Source: Cellvibrionaceae bacterium | Lineage (GTDB): Bacteria; Pseudomonadota; Gammaproteobacteria; Pseudomonadales; Cellvibrionaceae | Direction of reading: 5' to 3' | NCBI GenBank assembly: GCA_024707385.1 | Contig: JANPZW010000015.1 | Location: 620,001 to 684,000 of the forward strand | Length of the DNA stretch: 64,000 nucleotides | In this document: one piece after another, positions 1 to 8,035 of the stretch | Layout of the letters: every line of letters starts with the position of its first letter | How positions within the stretch are numbered: position 1 is the first letter of the stretch | The notes under the pieces: model-generated | Database searches by the model: none | What the model saw: only the letters and a program-made list of their open reading frames with translations | Told to the model about the DNA's origin: nothing | Translations under genes and position numbers: made by a program

Positions 1-2
1 GG

Positions 3-1067
3 GTAGGAGCTTGTGGTGCCATGTCCAGTTTGTCTGCAGTGGCGGCCGCGAAAGTCACTATGGGTTTTATTTATGTTGGGCCGCGGGATGACTACGGCTA
101 CAATCAGGCGCATTTCGAGGGCAAATCCGCACTTGCCAAACTCGACTGGGCGAAAGCGGTAGATGAGGAAAATGTCCCAGAAACTATCGAAGTGCAGAAA
201 ACTATGGAGAGCATGATCAATCTCGATGGTGCACAGGTGCTGTTTCCCACTTCGTTCGGTTATTTTGATCCGCATATTTTGGCCATGGCAAAACGCTATC
301 CAGAAATCACCTTTCTCCATTGCGGTGGTCTCTGGGATGCGCAAAAACATCCCAAAAATGTCGGCAGCTACTTTGGCTACATTGATGAGCCTGTGTATGT
401 TGCCGGCGTAGTGGCGGGGCATATGTCGAAGTCGAAAAAACTCGGTTTTATCGCCGCCATGCCAATTCCACAGGTGCTGCGCAATATCAACAGCTTTGCA
501 TTGGGAGCACGCAGTGCAGATCCGTCAGTTACGGTTACGGTGGTGTTTACCGGTGGCTGGTCCAATCCGGTGAAGGAAGCGGAATCCGCCAACAGTCTGA
601 TCGATCAAGGCGCTGATGTGTTGACGTGCCACGTGGACAGCCCAAAAGTGGTAGTGGAAACTGCAGAAAAACGCGGTGTTTTTTCCTGTGGTTATCACAC
701 CAATGCATCGGTGCTCGCACCTAAAGGATTTCTCACCGGCGCGGAATGGAATTGGAGTGGCGTTTACACCAATTACGCGCAATTGATCCGCGACGGCAAA
801 CCGATTCCCAACTTGATCCGCGGCGGATTAAAGGAGGGAGTAGTCAAAGTATCACCCTACGGCAGTGCCGTTAGTCCCGCTGCAAAAGAAGCCGCAGATG
901 CGGTAATCAAACAGTTTATGGAAGGCAATATGGTGGTCTATAAAGGCCCGATAAAAGACAACACCGGCAAGGAAGTGATCGCCGCGGGAGCGCAACACGC
1001 GCAGCAGGATATCTGGTTGGAAAGCATGGATTGGCTGGCAGAGGGTGTTGTAGGCACAACCAAATAA
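3..1067 (+). CDS. BMP/PnrA-family ABC transporter substrate-binding protein (5' end outside window)
   Basis: The frame is open to the window edge, so the true start lies upstream. The visible part is about 354 residues. The first residues read VGACGAMSS, which could be a lipobox with the Cys becoming lipidated. The mature part starts VTMGFIYVGPRDDYGYNQ and contains DGAQVLFPTSFGYFDP and the GSYFGYIDEPVYVAGVVAGHMSKS segment typical of the BMP/PnrA fold, a type I periplasmic binding fold known for nucleosides and related ligands. It is the first gene of an operon with two permeases, an ATPase and two cysteine hydrolases, so it probably delivers the substrate those hydrolases act on. Ligand identity is inference: biuret, triuret or another ureide or purine-like compound. 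An internal ATG at 21 would remove the anchor and is less likely the start. Confidence 0.88.
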   Translation, partial: VGACGAMSSLSAVAAAKVTMGFIYVGPRDDYGYNQAHFEGKSALAKLDWAKAVDEENVPETIEVQKTMESMINLDGAQVLFPTSFGYFDPHILAMAKRYPEITFLHCGGLWDAQKHPKNVGSYFGYIDEPVYVAGVVAGHMSKSKKLGFIAAMPIPQVLRNINSFALGARSADPSVTVTVVFTGGWSNPVKEAESANSLIDQGADVLTCHVDSPKVVVETAEKRGVFSCGYHTNASVLAPKGFLTGAEWNWSGVYTNYAQLIRDGKPIPNLIRGGLKEGVVKVSPYGSAVSPAAKEAADAVIKQFMEGNMVVYKGPIKDNTGKEVIAAGAQHAQQDIWLESMDWLAEGVVGTTK

Positions 1068-1112
1068 CTGGCCAGAAAATCGCTCCTTCACCAACACACT
1101 GCCGGAAATAGG

Positions 1113-2147
1113 ATGACTGCTCTACGCGAAACCTGGATTATTTCTCTCGCTGCATTAGCGCTAGCTTTTTCGTTGGTGGCAATTTTCTTCGCAACTACCG
1201 GAAATTCTCCCTGGGAAGTTTTTTATACCCTGTATCGCGGCGCCTTCGGCAGTTGGTTTTCCTGGCAAAACACTCTGGTGCGGGCGGCGCCGTTGATGCT
1301 CACAGCATTGTGCACTGTGCTGCCTGCTCGGGTCGGGTTGATTGTGATAGGTGGGGAGGGCGCGGTGGTGGTCGGAGGGCTTTGCTCCGCGCTTGTCGGC
1401 ATAACATTGCAAGATCAAAGCCCCGTTTTGGTCATCACGGCTATGGTTTTAACCGGCGCAATAACCGGCGGTATGTGGATTGCAGCTGTGGGTGCGCTGC
1501 GATATTTCCGCAATGTCAACGAAACTATCAGTTCTCTATTGTTGAACTATATCGCCATCGCAATATTGAATTTTCTGGTTATCGGAATTCTGAAAGATCC
1601 GGCAACACTGAATAATCCTTCCACCCATTCCATTGGCGAACAGAACATGATCGGCCAGATCGGCGACACCTCGATACATTGGGGGTTGGCGTATGGAATT
1701 ATCGTGTGTGTAATGCTTTGGATTCTCTGTCGCCGCAGCACTTTTGGATTTGCCGCGGATGTGGTTGGCGGCAATATTCGCGCGGCGCGGCTGGCGGGAC
1801 TTCCAGTCGCGAAGGTCCTGCTCTGGTGCTGTTTTCTCGGCGGCGCGGCAGCGGGAATTGCCGGCGTGCTGGAAGTGGCAGCAGTTCACGGACGGGCAAA
1901 TAGCGCATTAAATGCGGGTTACGGTTACGCGGGAATTCTGGTCGCCTTTCTCGCCCGCCAAAATCCACTGGCCGTCATTCCTTACGCGATTCTTTTGGGA
2001 GGAATCCAGGCGAGCGGCGGGCTTTTGCAGCGCGCCCATGATCTTCCGGATGCGACCGTCAATGTTATCCAGGGCATCATTTTTATGGTGATCCTGAGCA
2101 GCGAAATGTTTTACGGCCGCTTTAAATGGTTGCAAGCAAAAAATTGA
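1113..2147 (+). CDS. ABC transporter permease (BPD_transp_2 family), first of two
   Basis: A 344-residue integral membrane protein with about eight to ten hydrophobic segments and the conserved loop ENETISSLLLNYIAIAILNFL (here NVNETISSLLLNYIA, about residues 133-147), typical of nucleoside/sugar permeases of the YufP/RbsC branch. The start ATG has the ribosome site GGAAATAGG just upstream and lies 45 bp after the binding-protein gene. It forms a heterodimeric channel with the next gene, in the inner membrane. Family assignment is firm; the substrate depends on the binding protein and is not known. Confidence 0.88.
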   Translation: MTALRETWIISLAALALAFSLVAIFFATTGNSPWEVFYTLYRGAFGSWFSWQNTLVRAAPLMLTALCTVLPARVGLIVIGGEGAVVVGGLCSALVGITLQDQSPVLVITAMVLTGAITGGMWIAAVGALRYFRNVNETISSLLLNYIAIAILNFLVIGILKDPATLNNPSTHSIGEQNMIGQIGDTSIHWGLAYGIIVCVMLWILCRRSTFGFAADVVGGNIRAARLAGLPVAKVLLWCCFLGGAAAGIAGVLEVAAVHGRANSALNAGYGYAGILVAFLARQNPLAVIPYAILLGGIQASGGLLQRAHDLPDATVNVIQGIIFMVILSSEMFYGRFKWLQAKN

Positions 2148-2161
2148 TGCGGGGAAGTTGA

Positions 2162-3076
2162 ATGCAGGATGTCAGTTTCTGGACGGTGATCATCGCCGTT
2201 CTCGGAGGAGCCATCCGGGTTGGAACACCGTTTATTTTTGTCAGCCTGGGTGAATGCCTGACAGAAAAAAGCGGCCGTATCAATCTGGGACTGGAAGGCA
2301 ATCTGGTTATGGGCGCGATGGTTGGCTATGCAGTCTCCTATTTATCGGGTTCTCCCTGGCTGGGTGTTCTGGCCGCTGCGGGTAGCGGCTGTGTCCTGGG
2401 GATTTTGCATGCGTTGCTTTGTCAGCACAAAAGGGTGAACGACATAGCGGTGGGAATTGCGCTGATGTTATTCGCTTCCGGCTTGGCATTTTTTTATGGC
2501 AAACCGTTTATTCAGCCGAGTGCTCCGCGTTTGCCATCATTGGAATTCGGTGAATGGAGCAGTTCGCCCGTGGTGCGCGCGGCACTCGATATCAATGCCT
2601 TGTTTTTTGTCGGCGCTGCCCTGGCGCCTTTATTGAGTTGGTTTCTGTTGCGTACCCGCTGGGGCAACGCAGTGAGAGTGGTCGGGGAGAGCGGCGACGC
2701 CGCATTGGCCATGGGCATTCCAATCAATCGCGTCCGTCTTCTCAGCACCATGGCTGGTGGAGCTTTTGCCGGTGTCGGCGGGTGTTATTTATCACTTTAT
2801 TATCCCGGCAGCTGGAGCGAGGGACTGTCCAGCGGACAAGGTTTAATGGCCGTGGCACTGGTGATTTTTGCACGCTGGAATCCCATGTATTGTCTCTATG
2901 CGAGCCTTCTCTTTGGCGCCGCCGCAGCATTAGGGCCAGCATTACAGTCCGTTGGCATCAACTGGGGTTATTACCTGCTAAACGCAGCGCCTTATATCCT
3001 GACGCTGGTCATCATGATTGTCACATCGGACAGGAGAGGGACACTCTCAGGAATGCCCGGTGAATTTGTTAAATAA
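2162..3076 (+). CDS. ABC transporter permease (BPD_transp_2 family), second of two
   Basis: A 304-residue polytopic membrane protein with the YufQ-type N-terminal block (GTPFIFVSLGECLTEKSGRINLGLEG, residues about 22-47), in which the SGRINLGLEG motif is the family hallmark. GGGGAAG precedes the ATG by a normal distance, and the gene starts 14 bp after the first permease, so the two are co-transcribed and probably made in equal amounts. It is the partner half of the inner-membrane pore of this BMP-type importer. No frameshift or missing segment is seen. Confidence 0.88.
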   Translation: MQDVSFWTVIIAVLGGAIRVGTPFIFVSLGECLTEKSGRINLGLEGNLVMGAMVGYAVSYLSGSPWLGVLAAAGSGCVLGILHALLCQHKRVNDIAVGIALMLFASGLAFFYGKPFIQPSAPRLPSLEFGEWSSSPVVRAALDINALFFVGAALAPLLSWFLLRTRWGNAVRVVGESGDAALAMGIPINRVRLLSTMAGGAFAGVGGCYLSLYYPGSWSEGLSSGQGLMAVALVIFARWNPMYCLYASLLFGAAAALGPALQSVGINWGYYLLNAAPYILTLVIMIVTSDRRGTLSGMPGEFVK

Positions 3077-3088
3077 ATCGGTGGGTAT

Positions 3089-3775
3089 ATGAGCGAACAT
3101 TATGTCAATGCAACACCTTATCCCTGGCCTTACAACGGAAAATTGCAGCCAACCAATACGGCATTGATTATTATCGACATGCAAACGGATTTTTGTGGCA
3201 TCGGCGGTTATGTCGACACCATGGGTTACGACCTGTCACTCACCCGTGCGCCCATAGAGCCGATTAAAAAAGTGCTCGCCGCCATGCGCGCCCAGGGTTT
3301 TCACATTATTCACACCCGAGAAGGCCACCGACCCGATCTGGCGGATCTGCCGGATAATAAAAAATGGCGCAGTCAGCGCATTGGAGCCGGCATTGGCGAT
3401 CAGGGTCCGTGTGGTCGAATTCTGATTCGCGGTGAGGCGGGGTGGAATATTATCGAAGAACTTGCGCCACTGGCGGGTGAACCCATTATAGACAAGCCAG
3501 GCAAAGGCTCTTTCTACGCCACCGATCTCGATCTGATTTTGCATAAACTCGGCGTAGATAATCTGATTATCTGCGGCATCACCACCGATGTATGCGTCAG
3601 CACCACCATGCGCGAAGCCAATGATCGCGGTTATGAATGCCTGCTGTTGGAAGATTGCTGCGGCGCTACAGATCCGGCCAACCATCAAGCCGCCATCAAC
3701 ATGGTGAAAATGCAGGGGGGCGTATTTGGTGCGACGGTGAATTCTTTGGCGCTACTGAAAACCCTGGACGCTTGA
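3089..3775 (+). CDS. biuH: Isochorismatase-like cysteine hydrolase, probable biuret (or triuret) hydrolase
   Basis: A 228-residue cytosolic hydrolase. The triad of the isochorismatase-like cysteine hydrolases is visible: Asp in IIIDMQTDF (about residue 31), Lys in DKPGKGSFYATDL (about 137), and the nucleophile Cys in GITTDVCVSTTMREANDRGYE (about 170). From memory the whole chain, including PYPWPYNG near the N-terminus, TREGHRPDLADLP and RSQRIGAGIGD, closely follows characterised biuret hydrolase (BiuH) of Rhizobium and triuret hydrolase of Herbaspirillum. Biuret hydrolase converts biuret to allophanate and ammonia; triuret hydrolase converts triuret to carboxybiuret. Which substrate applies cannot be decided by eye. 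It sits inside an importer operon between permease and ATPase genes, supporting action on the imported compound. RBS GGTGGG precedes the ATG. Confidence 0.75.
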   Translation: MSEHYVNATPYPWPYNGKLQPTNTALIIIDMQTDFCGIGGYVDTMGYDLSLTRAPIEPIKKVLAAMRAQGFHIIHTREGHRPDLADLPDNKKWRSQRIGAGIGDQGPCGRILIRGEAGWNIIEELAPLAGEPIIDKPGKGSFYATDLDLILHKLGVDNLIICGITTDVCVSTTMREANDRGYECLLLEDCCGATDPANHQAAINMVKMQGGVFGATVNSLALLKTLDA

Positions 3776-3776
3776 C

Positions 3777-5288
3777 ATGAAACAAGAGTCGGTGATCCTC
3801 GAGGCAGTCAATATCGGCAAAACATTTGGCGATGTTCGCGCACTGGATACTATTTCCCTCAAGTTGCGCGCTTTCACCGTGCATGCTCTGCTCGGTGAAA
3901 ACGGTGCGGGCAAAAGCACGCTCGTGAAATGCCTGATGGGCTATTACCGACCGGATTCCGGCCAGATTCTCTTTAATCAAAAAGAAGAAATTATTGAGAG
4001 TCCACAGCGCGCCACACGCCTTGGGTTGGGAATGGTGTATCAGCATTTCACCTTGATTCCCAATATGACCATTGCCGAAAACATTGTGTTATCCCGTGCG
4101 GATCTACCGGCCGTAATCGATTGGGACGCGGAAATCAAAATCCTGCAGGAAAAAATGGCGCAAATGCCATTTCAATTTGAGCTTCGGCGACTGGTAAGGG
4201 ATCTATCCGTCGGGGAAAAACAAAAAGTTGAAATCACCAAGCAATTGCTTCTCGATACCAAAGTACTGATTCTCGATGAACCCACCTCCGTATTGACGCC
4301 GACAGAAGCGGATGAAGTTCTGGGAAAAATCCACCAGCTCACTCAACAGCAGCAACTTACGGTGCTGATGATCACGCACAAGTTCCGCGAAGTGATGAAA
4401 TTCGCCGATCATGTGACTGTATTGCGCAAAGGCCAATTTATTGGCTCCGCACCAGTGGAAGACGTCAATCCGCAAATTCTGTCGGACATGATGGTCGGGG
4501 GCGAAAGTCTGAGCAAACCGCCACAAAGGGAGACGCTGTCCGATAGCAAGATTAAATTGAACATCGACAAGCTGACCGTGCATAACGATCAGGATCTGCC
4601 GGTGATCCAGCAATTGGATCTGAAGGTCGCCCAAGGAGAAATCGTCGGCATTGCGGGGGTTTCCGGCAATGGACAAAAACAATTGGTTGAAGTGCTCTCC
4701 GGCCAGCGTTCGCCGCAATCCGGCGAAATACAGGCACATGGGCAGAATTTTTTGCCTCATCAAAACAGCATACGACAGCACAAATTTTTCTGCCTGCCTG
4801 AGGAGCCATTGAAAAATGCGTGCGTCGGCAGCTTGAGCGTGGCGGACAATATTGTCCTGCACAAATTCAATGAAGCGCCTTTTGCAAAATGGGGACTACT
4901 GCGACGCGGCGCTATTCGACGCAGGGCGATGGAGCTGATTCAGCAATATCGCGTGCGCACCTCCGGCCCCGATCAACCCATCGCCGCGCTGTCCGGCGGC
5001 AATGTGCAGAGGGTTGTACTCGCGCGGGAGCTGGCTCAGGACGTTTCCATTCTGGTGGTTTCCAACCCTTGTTTTGGACTGGATTTCAAAGCGGTCGCGG
5101 ATATACGTGCGCAATTATTGCAGGCGCGCAATCGCGGTGCGGCAATTCTGTTGCTCAGCGAGGATCTGGATGAAATTCTGGAAATGAGCGACCGCTTTTA
5201 TGTGATATCCGGCGGCAAGCTGGTGCATCACACCACTCCGGCGCAGGCCAATATGAACACCATCGGCCAATATATGGCTGGTCATTGA
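3777..5288 (+). CDS. ABC transporter ATP-binding protein with two NBDs (second NBD degenerate)
   Basis: A 503-residue tandem ATPase of the MglA/RbsA/YufO type. The first domain is intact: Walker A GENGAGKST (about residues 40-48), signature LSVGEKQKVEI, Walker B LILDEPTSVL and switch His in MITHKF. In the second domain Walker A reads GVSGNGQKQL, the signature LSGGNVQRVVLAREL is good, but Walker B is ILVVSNPCFGLD, so the catalytic Glu seen in normal sites is replaced. ATP hydrolysis is therefore probably confined to one composite site, as is common in this family. The ATG follows the previous stop by one base (TGACATG), so translation is probably coupled. Confidence 0.88.
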   Translation: MKQESVILEAVNIGKTFGDVRALDTISLKLRAFTVHALLGENGAGKSTLVKCLMGYYRPDSGQILFNQKEEIIESPQRATRLGLGMVYQHFTLIPNMTIAENIVLSRADLPAVIDWDAEIKILQEKMAQMPFQFELRRLVRDLSVGEKQKVEITKQLLLDTKVLILDEPTSVLTPTEADEVLGKIHQLTQQQQLTVLMITHKFREVMKFADHVTVLRKGQFIGSAPVEDVNPQILSDMMVGGESLSKPPQRETLSDSKIKLNIDKLTVHNDQDLPVIQQLDLKVAQGEIVGIAGVSGNGQKQLVEVLSGQRSPQSGEIQAHGQNFLPHQNSIRQHKFFCLPEEPLKNACVGSLSVADNIVLHKFNEAPFAKWGLLRRGAIRRRAMELIQQYRVRTSGPDQPIAALSGGNVQRVVLARELAQDVSILVVSNPCFGLDFKAVADIRAQLLQARNRGAAILLLSEDLDEILEMSDRFYVISGGKLVHHTTPAQANMNTIGQYMAGH

Positions 5289-5310
5289 ATTCAAATGCGC
5301 GGAGAGCTGC

Positions 5311-5991
5311 ATGCCGGTCACCATTGATGCAAAACCTTATCCCTACGCGCTGCCGGCAGGTAAACCTTGTTTGATTGTGATCGACATGCAGAGAGATTTT
5401 ATCGAGCCCGGCGGCTTTGGTGATACCCTCGGTAATGATGTTGCGCGTCTCACGACTATAGTGCCCACAGTAAAAAAATTGCTCGATGGATTTCGCCGCC
5501 TGAAATTGCCCGTCGTACACACCCGCGAGTGTCACAAGCCGGACCTTTCCGATTGCCCGCCTGGAAAGCTGAATCGCGGCAAGGGAAAATTCAAAATCGG
5601 TGATGCAGGCCCTATGGGGAGAATTCTGATCGATGGGGAACCGGGCAACGCTTTGCTTCCTGAATTAAGCCCCGTACCAGGGGAATTGGAAATGACCAAA
5701 CCCGGCAAAGGTGCTTTTTATGGCACGGAGCTTTCTGCATATCTGCAGGATCTGCAGATAACGCATTTAATTATCGCCGGGGTCACCACGGAAGTCTGCG
5801 TGCAGACAACCATGCGGGAAGCCAACGATCGCGGATATGAATGTTTGCTGGTCGAGGACGCAACAGAGAGTTATTTCCCCGAGTTCAAACAAACGACCTT
5901 GGACATGATCACCGCCCAGGGCGGAATTGTGGGATGGGTCGCCAATTGCGAAAAAACGCTGGCCGGACTGGAGCGGGCGTATGGCGTTTGA
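5311..5991 (+). CDS. Second isochorismatase-like cysteine hydrolase
   Basis: A 226-residue paralogue of the hydrolase at 3089-3775. It has the same triad positions: Asp in IVIDMQRDF, Lys in TKPGKGAFYGTEL and Cys in GVTTEVCVQTTMREANDRGYE. It begins with a similar AKPYPYALPAG segment. The gene starts 22 bp after the ATPase with RBS GGAGAG. Two different amidohydrolases of one fold in a single operon suggest sequential hydrolysis (for example triuret to biuret to allophanate) or related substrates; that is inference. Ureidoacrylate hydrolase (RutB-like) is another possible activity, though no other rut genes are in view. Confidence 0.82.
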   Translation: MPVTIDAKPYPYALPAGKPCLIVIDMQRDFIEPGGFGDTLGNDVARLTTIVPTVKKLLDGFRRLKLPVVHTRECHKPDLSDCPPGKLNRGKGKFKIGDAGPMGRILIDGEPGNALLPELSPVPGELEMTKPGKGAFYGTELSAYLQDLQITHLIIAGVTTEVCVQTTMREANDRGYECLLVEDATESYFPEFKQTTLDMITAQGGIVGWVANCEKTLAGLERAYGV

Positions 5992-6340
5992 CGGGGCATT
6001 GATCATACAAGGACTGCTCGAACCCAAGACGCTGACGGAAACCCGCGAATGGCAACCGCTGGCGGAAGGCGTTTTTATTTCGATGATTTATGAAGTGGAG
6101 AATCGCGGTGCACGCGCGGCTTTTTTGCGTTATTTACCTGGAGCGTCCGTGCCCAATCATCAACACACGGGTTTTGAACACATACTGATTTTGGATGGCT
6201 GGCAGAGGGACGGCGAAACGGTTTATCAAGCGGGAACATTGGTGATCCATCCCCCCGGCACTCAGCACGATCTGGTGGCACCGGAAGGATGTATTGCACT
6301 GGGCATCTGGGAACGGCCGGTGGCTTTTGTTGCTGGATGA
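5981..6340 (+). CDS. Small cupin-domain protein
   Basis: A 119-residue single-domain cupin. The start ATG at 5981 overlaps the end of the preceding hydrolase gene by 11 bp, which implies translational coupling; longer upstream starts would overlap it more. Metal-binding motif one is visible as VPNHQHTGFEHILILDG, with two His and one Glu, and motif two as GTLVIHPPGTQHDL with a His. It resembles the ChrR-type anti-sigma cupin fold without the sigma-binding part. As the last gene of the importer operon it may act on or sense a pathway intermediate. No function can be assigned from sequence alone. Confidence 0.78.
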   Translation: MAFDGALIIQGLLEPKTLTETREWQPLAEGVFISMIYEVENRGARAAFLRYLPGASVPNHQHTGFEHILILDGWQRDGETVYQAGTLVIHPPGTQHDLVAPEGCIALGIWERPVAFVAG

Positions 6341-6363
6341 CAGTCAATACCACCACAGAATAA

Positions 6364-7440
6364 TCAGCGCCGCCGCAATACAACTCCGCATTCCCGGTGT
6401 TCCGTATAAGGGAATTGATCGAACAATGCCATGCGCTCCACGCGGTGGGTTTTATGGGGAATCTGTAGATTGTCTTTCAGCGTCAACGGATTACAGGAGA
6501 TATAAATAATATTGTCGAAGCGGCTGACGAATTCGGTGGTCGTCTCATCCATGCCACTGCGCGGCGGGTCGACAAATACTGTGGAGAAATTGTAGTCCTG
6601 CAGCGCAATGTTCTTTAAACGTTCGTAAGTGCGCACCTGGTTCAGCGCACCGCAAATATCCTCGGCGGACATGCGTACAAACGTTATGTTGTCGATCTGA
6701 TTCAATTCGCAATTGTGCAGCGCAGAGTGGATGCTGGGCTTGGCGACCTCGGTCGCCAGCACTTTATTAAAATTGCGTGAAAGCGGCAGAGTAAAATTGC
6801 CGTTGCCGCAATACAGCTCCAGCAGATCGCCACCAAAATCGCGGCTGTTTTGCGCGGCCCACTCCAGCATGTCACGGCACACATAACCGTTGGGCTGGGT
6901 GAATGAACCCTCCAATTGCTGATAGCGAAAATCTCTGCCCGCAACATTGAAGCATTCATAAATGTAATCCTGCGATAACACGCGCTTCTGCCCGCGACTG
7001 CGGCCGATGATATGGGTTTGCAGTTGTTGCGCCGCCAGCTCTGCTTCGGCCTGCCAGCTGTCGTTCAGCGGTTTGTGATAAATCAGCGTAACCAGGGATT
7101 CGCCACTGGTGCTGGTGAGAAATTCAATTTGGAACAGCTTGTTGCGCAACACCTGATTGGCATTCAAGCAGTCGCGCAGTCGCGGCATCAAGGTTTGTAT
7201 CGCGGCGGAACCGGAAACAAACGTCTCGACATCATATGCTTTGCGGCTGCCGGGTTCGAACATGGCGTAACTCAGCCCTTCGGCGGAGTGCCACGCTTTA
7301 AATTCCGCGCGCATGCGGTACTGTTGTTGCGGAGATGGAAAAACCTCAACCTCTGCAACACCGAATTCAGCAAATTCGGCAAGCGTTTGATTGTGTTTAG
7401 CGTTGAGTTGCTGCTGGTAATCGTCGTTGGAAAAATTCAT
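6364..7440 (-). CDS. trmA: tRNA (uracil-54-C5)-methyltransferase TrmA
   Basis: A 358-residue SAM-dependent enzyme, near the usual TrmA length of about 366. The start is ATG at 7440 (MNFSNDDYQQQL); further upstream ATG-free sequence in frame is unlike the family. Motifs: SAM-binding LLELYCGNGNFTLPL, FVDPPRSGMD, and the catalytic Cys in IIYISCNPLTL with the base Glu in HRECGVVLRR at the C-terminus. It makes 5-methyluridine at position 54 of tRNA in the cytoplasm. It is the last gene of a leftward run dauA-regB-regA-trmA, 29 bp after regA; that linkage is probably not functional. Confidence 0.95.
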   Translation of the reverse strand: MNFSNDDYQQQLNAKHNQTLAEFAEFGVAEVEVFPSPQQQYRMRAEFKAWHSAEGLSYAMFEPGSRKAYDVETFVSGSAAIQTLMPRLRDCLNANQVLRNKLFQIEFLTSTSGESLVTLIYHKPLNDSWQAEAELAAQQLQTHIIGRSRGQKRVLSQDYIYECFNVAGRDFRYQQLEGSFTQPNGYVCRDMLEWAAQNSRDFGGDLLELYCGNGNFTLPLSRNFNKVLATEVAKPSIHSALHNCELNQIDNITFVRMSAEDICGALNQVRTYERLKNIALQDYNFSTVFVDPPRSGMDETTTEFVSRFDNIIYISCNPLTLKDNLQIPHKTHRVERMALFDQFPYTEHRECGVVLRRR

Positions 7441-7469
7441 GCGGATGTGTTGCCGTGTGGAATCCGGAT

Positions 7470-8003
7470 TTATTCGGTAACCGGTTTTTTGCCGAGTTTG
7501 CGTTGCAGCGTGCGGCGGTGCATTTTCAATTGCCGCGCGGTAGCGGAAATATTGCCATTGTTGTCCGCGAGCGCCTGTTGAATATGCTCCCACTCCATGC
7601 GCCGCAGGGGCAGGGAATCGCCAAGATCATTATTGGCGGACAAATTGTTTTCGCTGAAGGCGTTGAGAATCTGCTCGATGGTGGCAGGCTTGGCGAGATA
7701 ATTCACCGCGCCGAGTTTAATCGCCTGCACCGCCGTGGCAATACTGGCGTAGCCAGTGAGTACCACCACTTTCATTTGCGGTTGCTGCTGCAAAATATCT
7801 TCGATCAATTCCAGCGATGAGCCGTCTTCCAGTTTCAAGTCGAGCAACGCCCAGTCGTAATCCTGCGGACGACACGTCTCTCTCACAGCCGTAATACTGG
7901 GGAAATGGGCGATACCGTAACCGCGCCGCGCGAGCGAGCGCATCGTGACCGACGCCAGTACCGGGTCGTCCTCGATGTACATGATCTGCTCAGCTTGGCT
8001 CAT
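7470..8003 (-). CDS. regA: RegA/PrrA/ActR-type response regulator
   Basis: A 177-residue regulator with an N-terminal receiver: acidic pair in MYIEDDP, phospho-acceptor Asp in WALLDLKLEDG, and Lys in NYLAKPATI. A Fis-type helix-turn-helix follows at the C-terminus (NISATARQLKMHRRTLQRKL), the MHRRTLQRKL tail being the hallmark of the RegA family of redox regulators. I chose ATG 8003; a TTG at 8039 overlapping the kinase stop is possible and would add 12 residues. It is the cognate regulator of the kinase immediately upstream. Known relatives control respiratory and photosynthetic or carbon and nitrogen genes in response to redox state. Confidence 0.92.
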   Translation of the reverse strand: MSQAEQIMYIEDDPVLASVTMRSLARRGYGIAHFPSITAVRETCRPQDYDWALLDLKLEDGSSLELIEDILQQQPQMKVVVLTGYASIATAVQAIKLGAVNYLAKPATIEQILNAFSENNLSANNDLGDSLPLRRMEWEHIQQALADNNGNISATARQLKMHRRTLQRKLGKKPVTE

Positions 8004-8035
8004 GGTTAATTCCAAGGTTTCAGTCGAAGTGGTGT

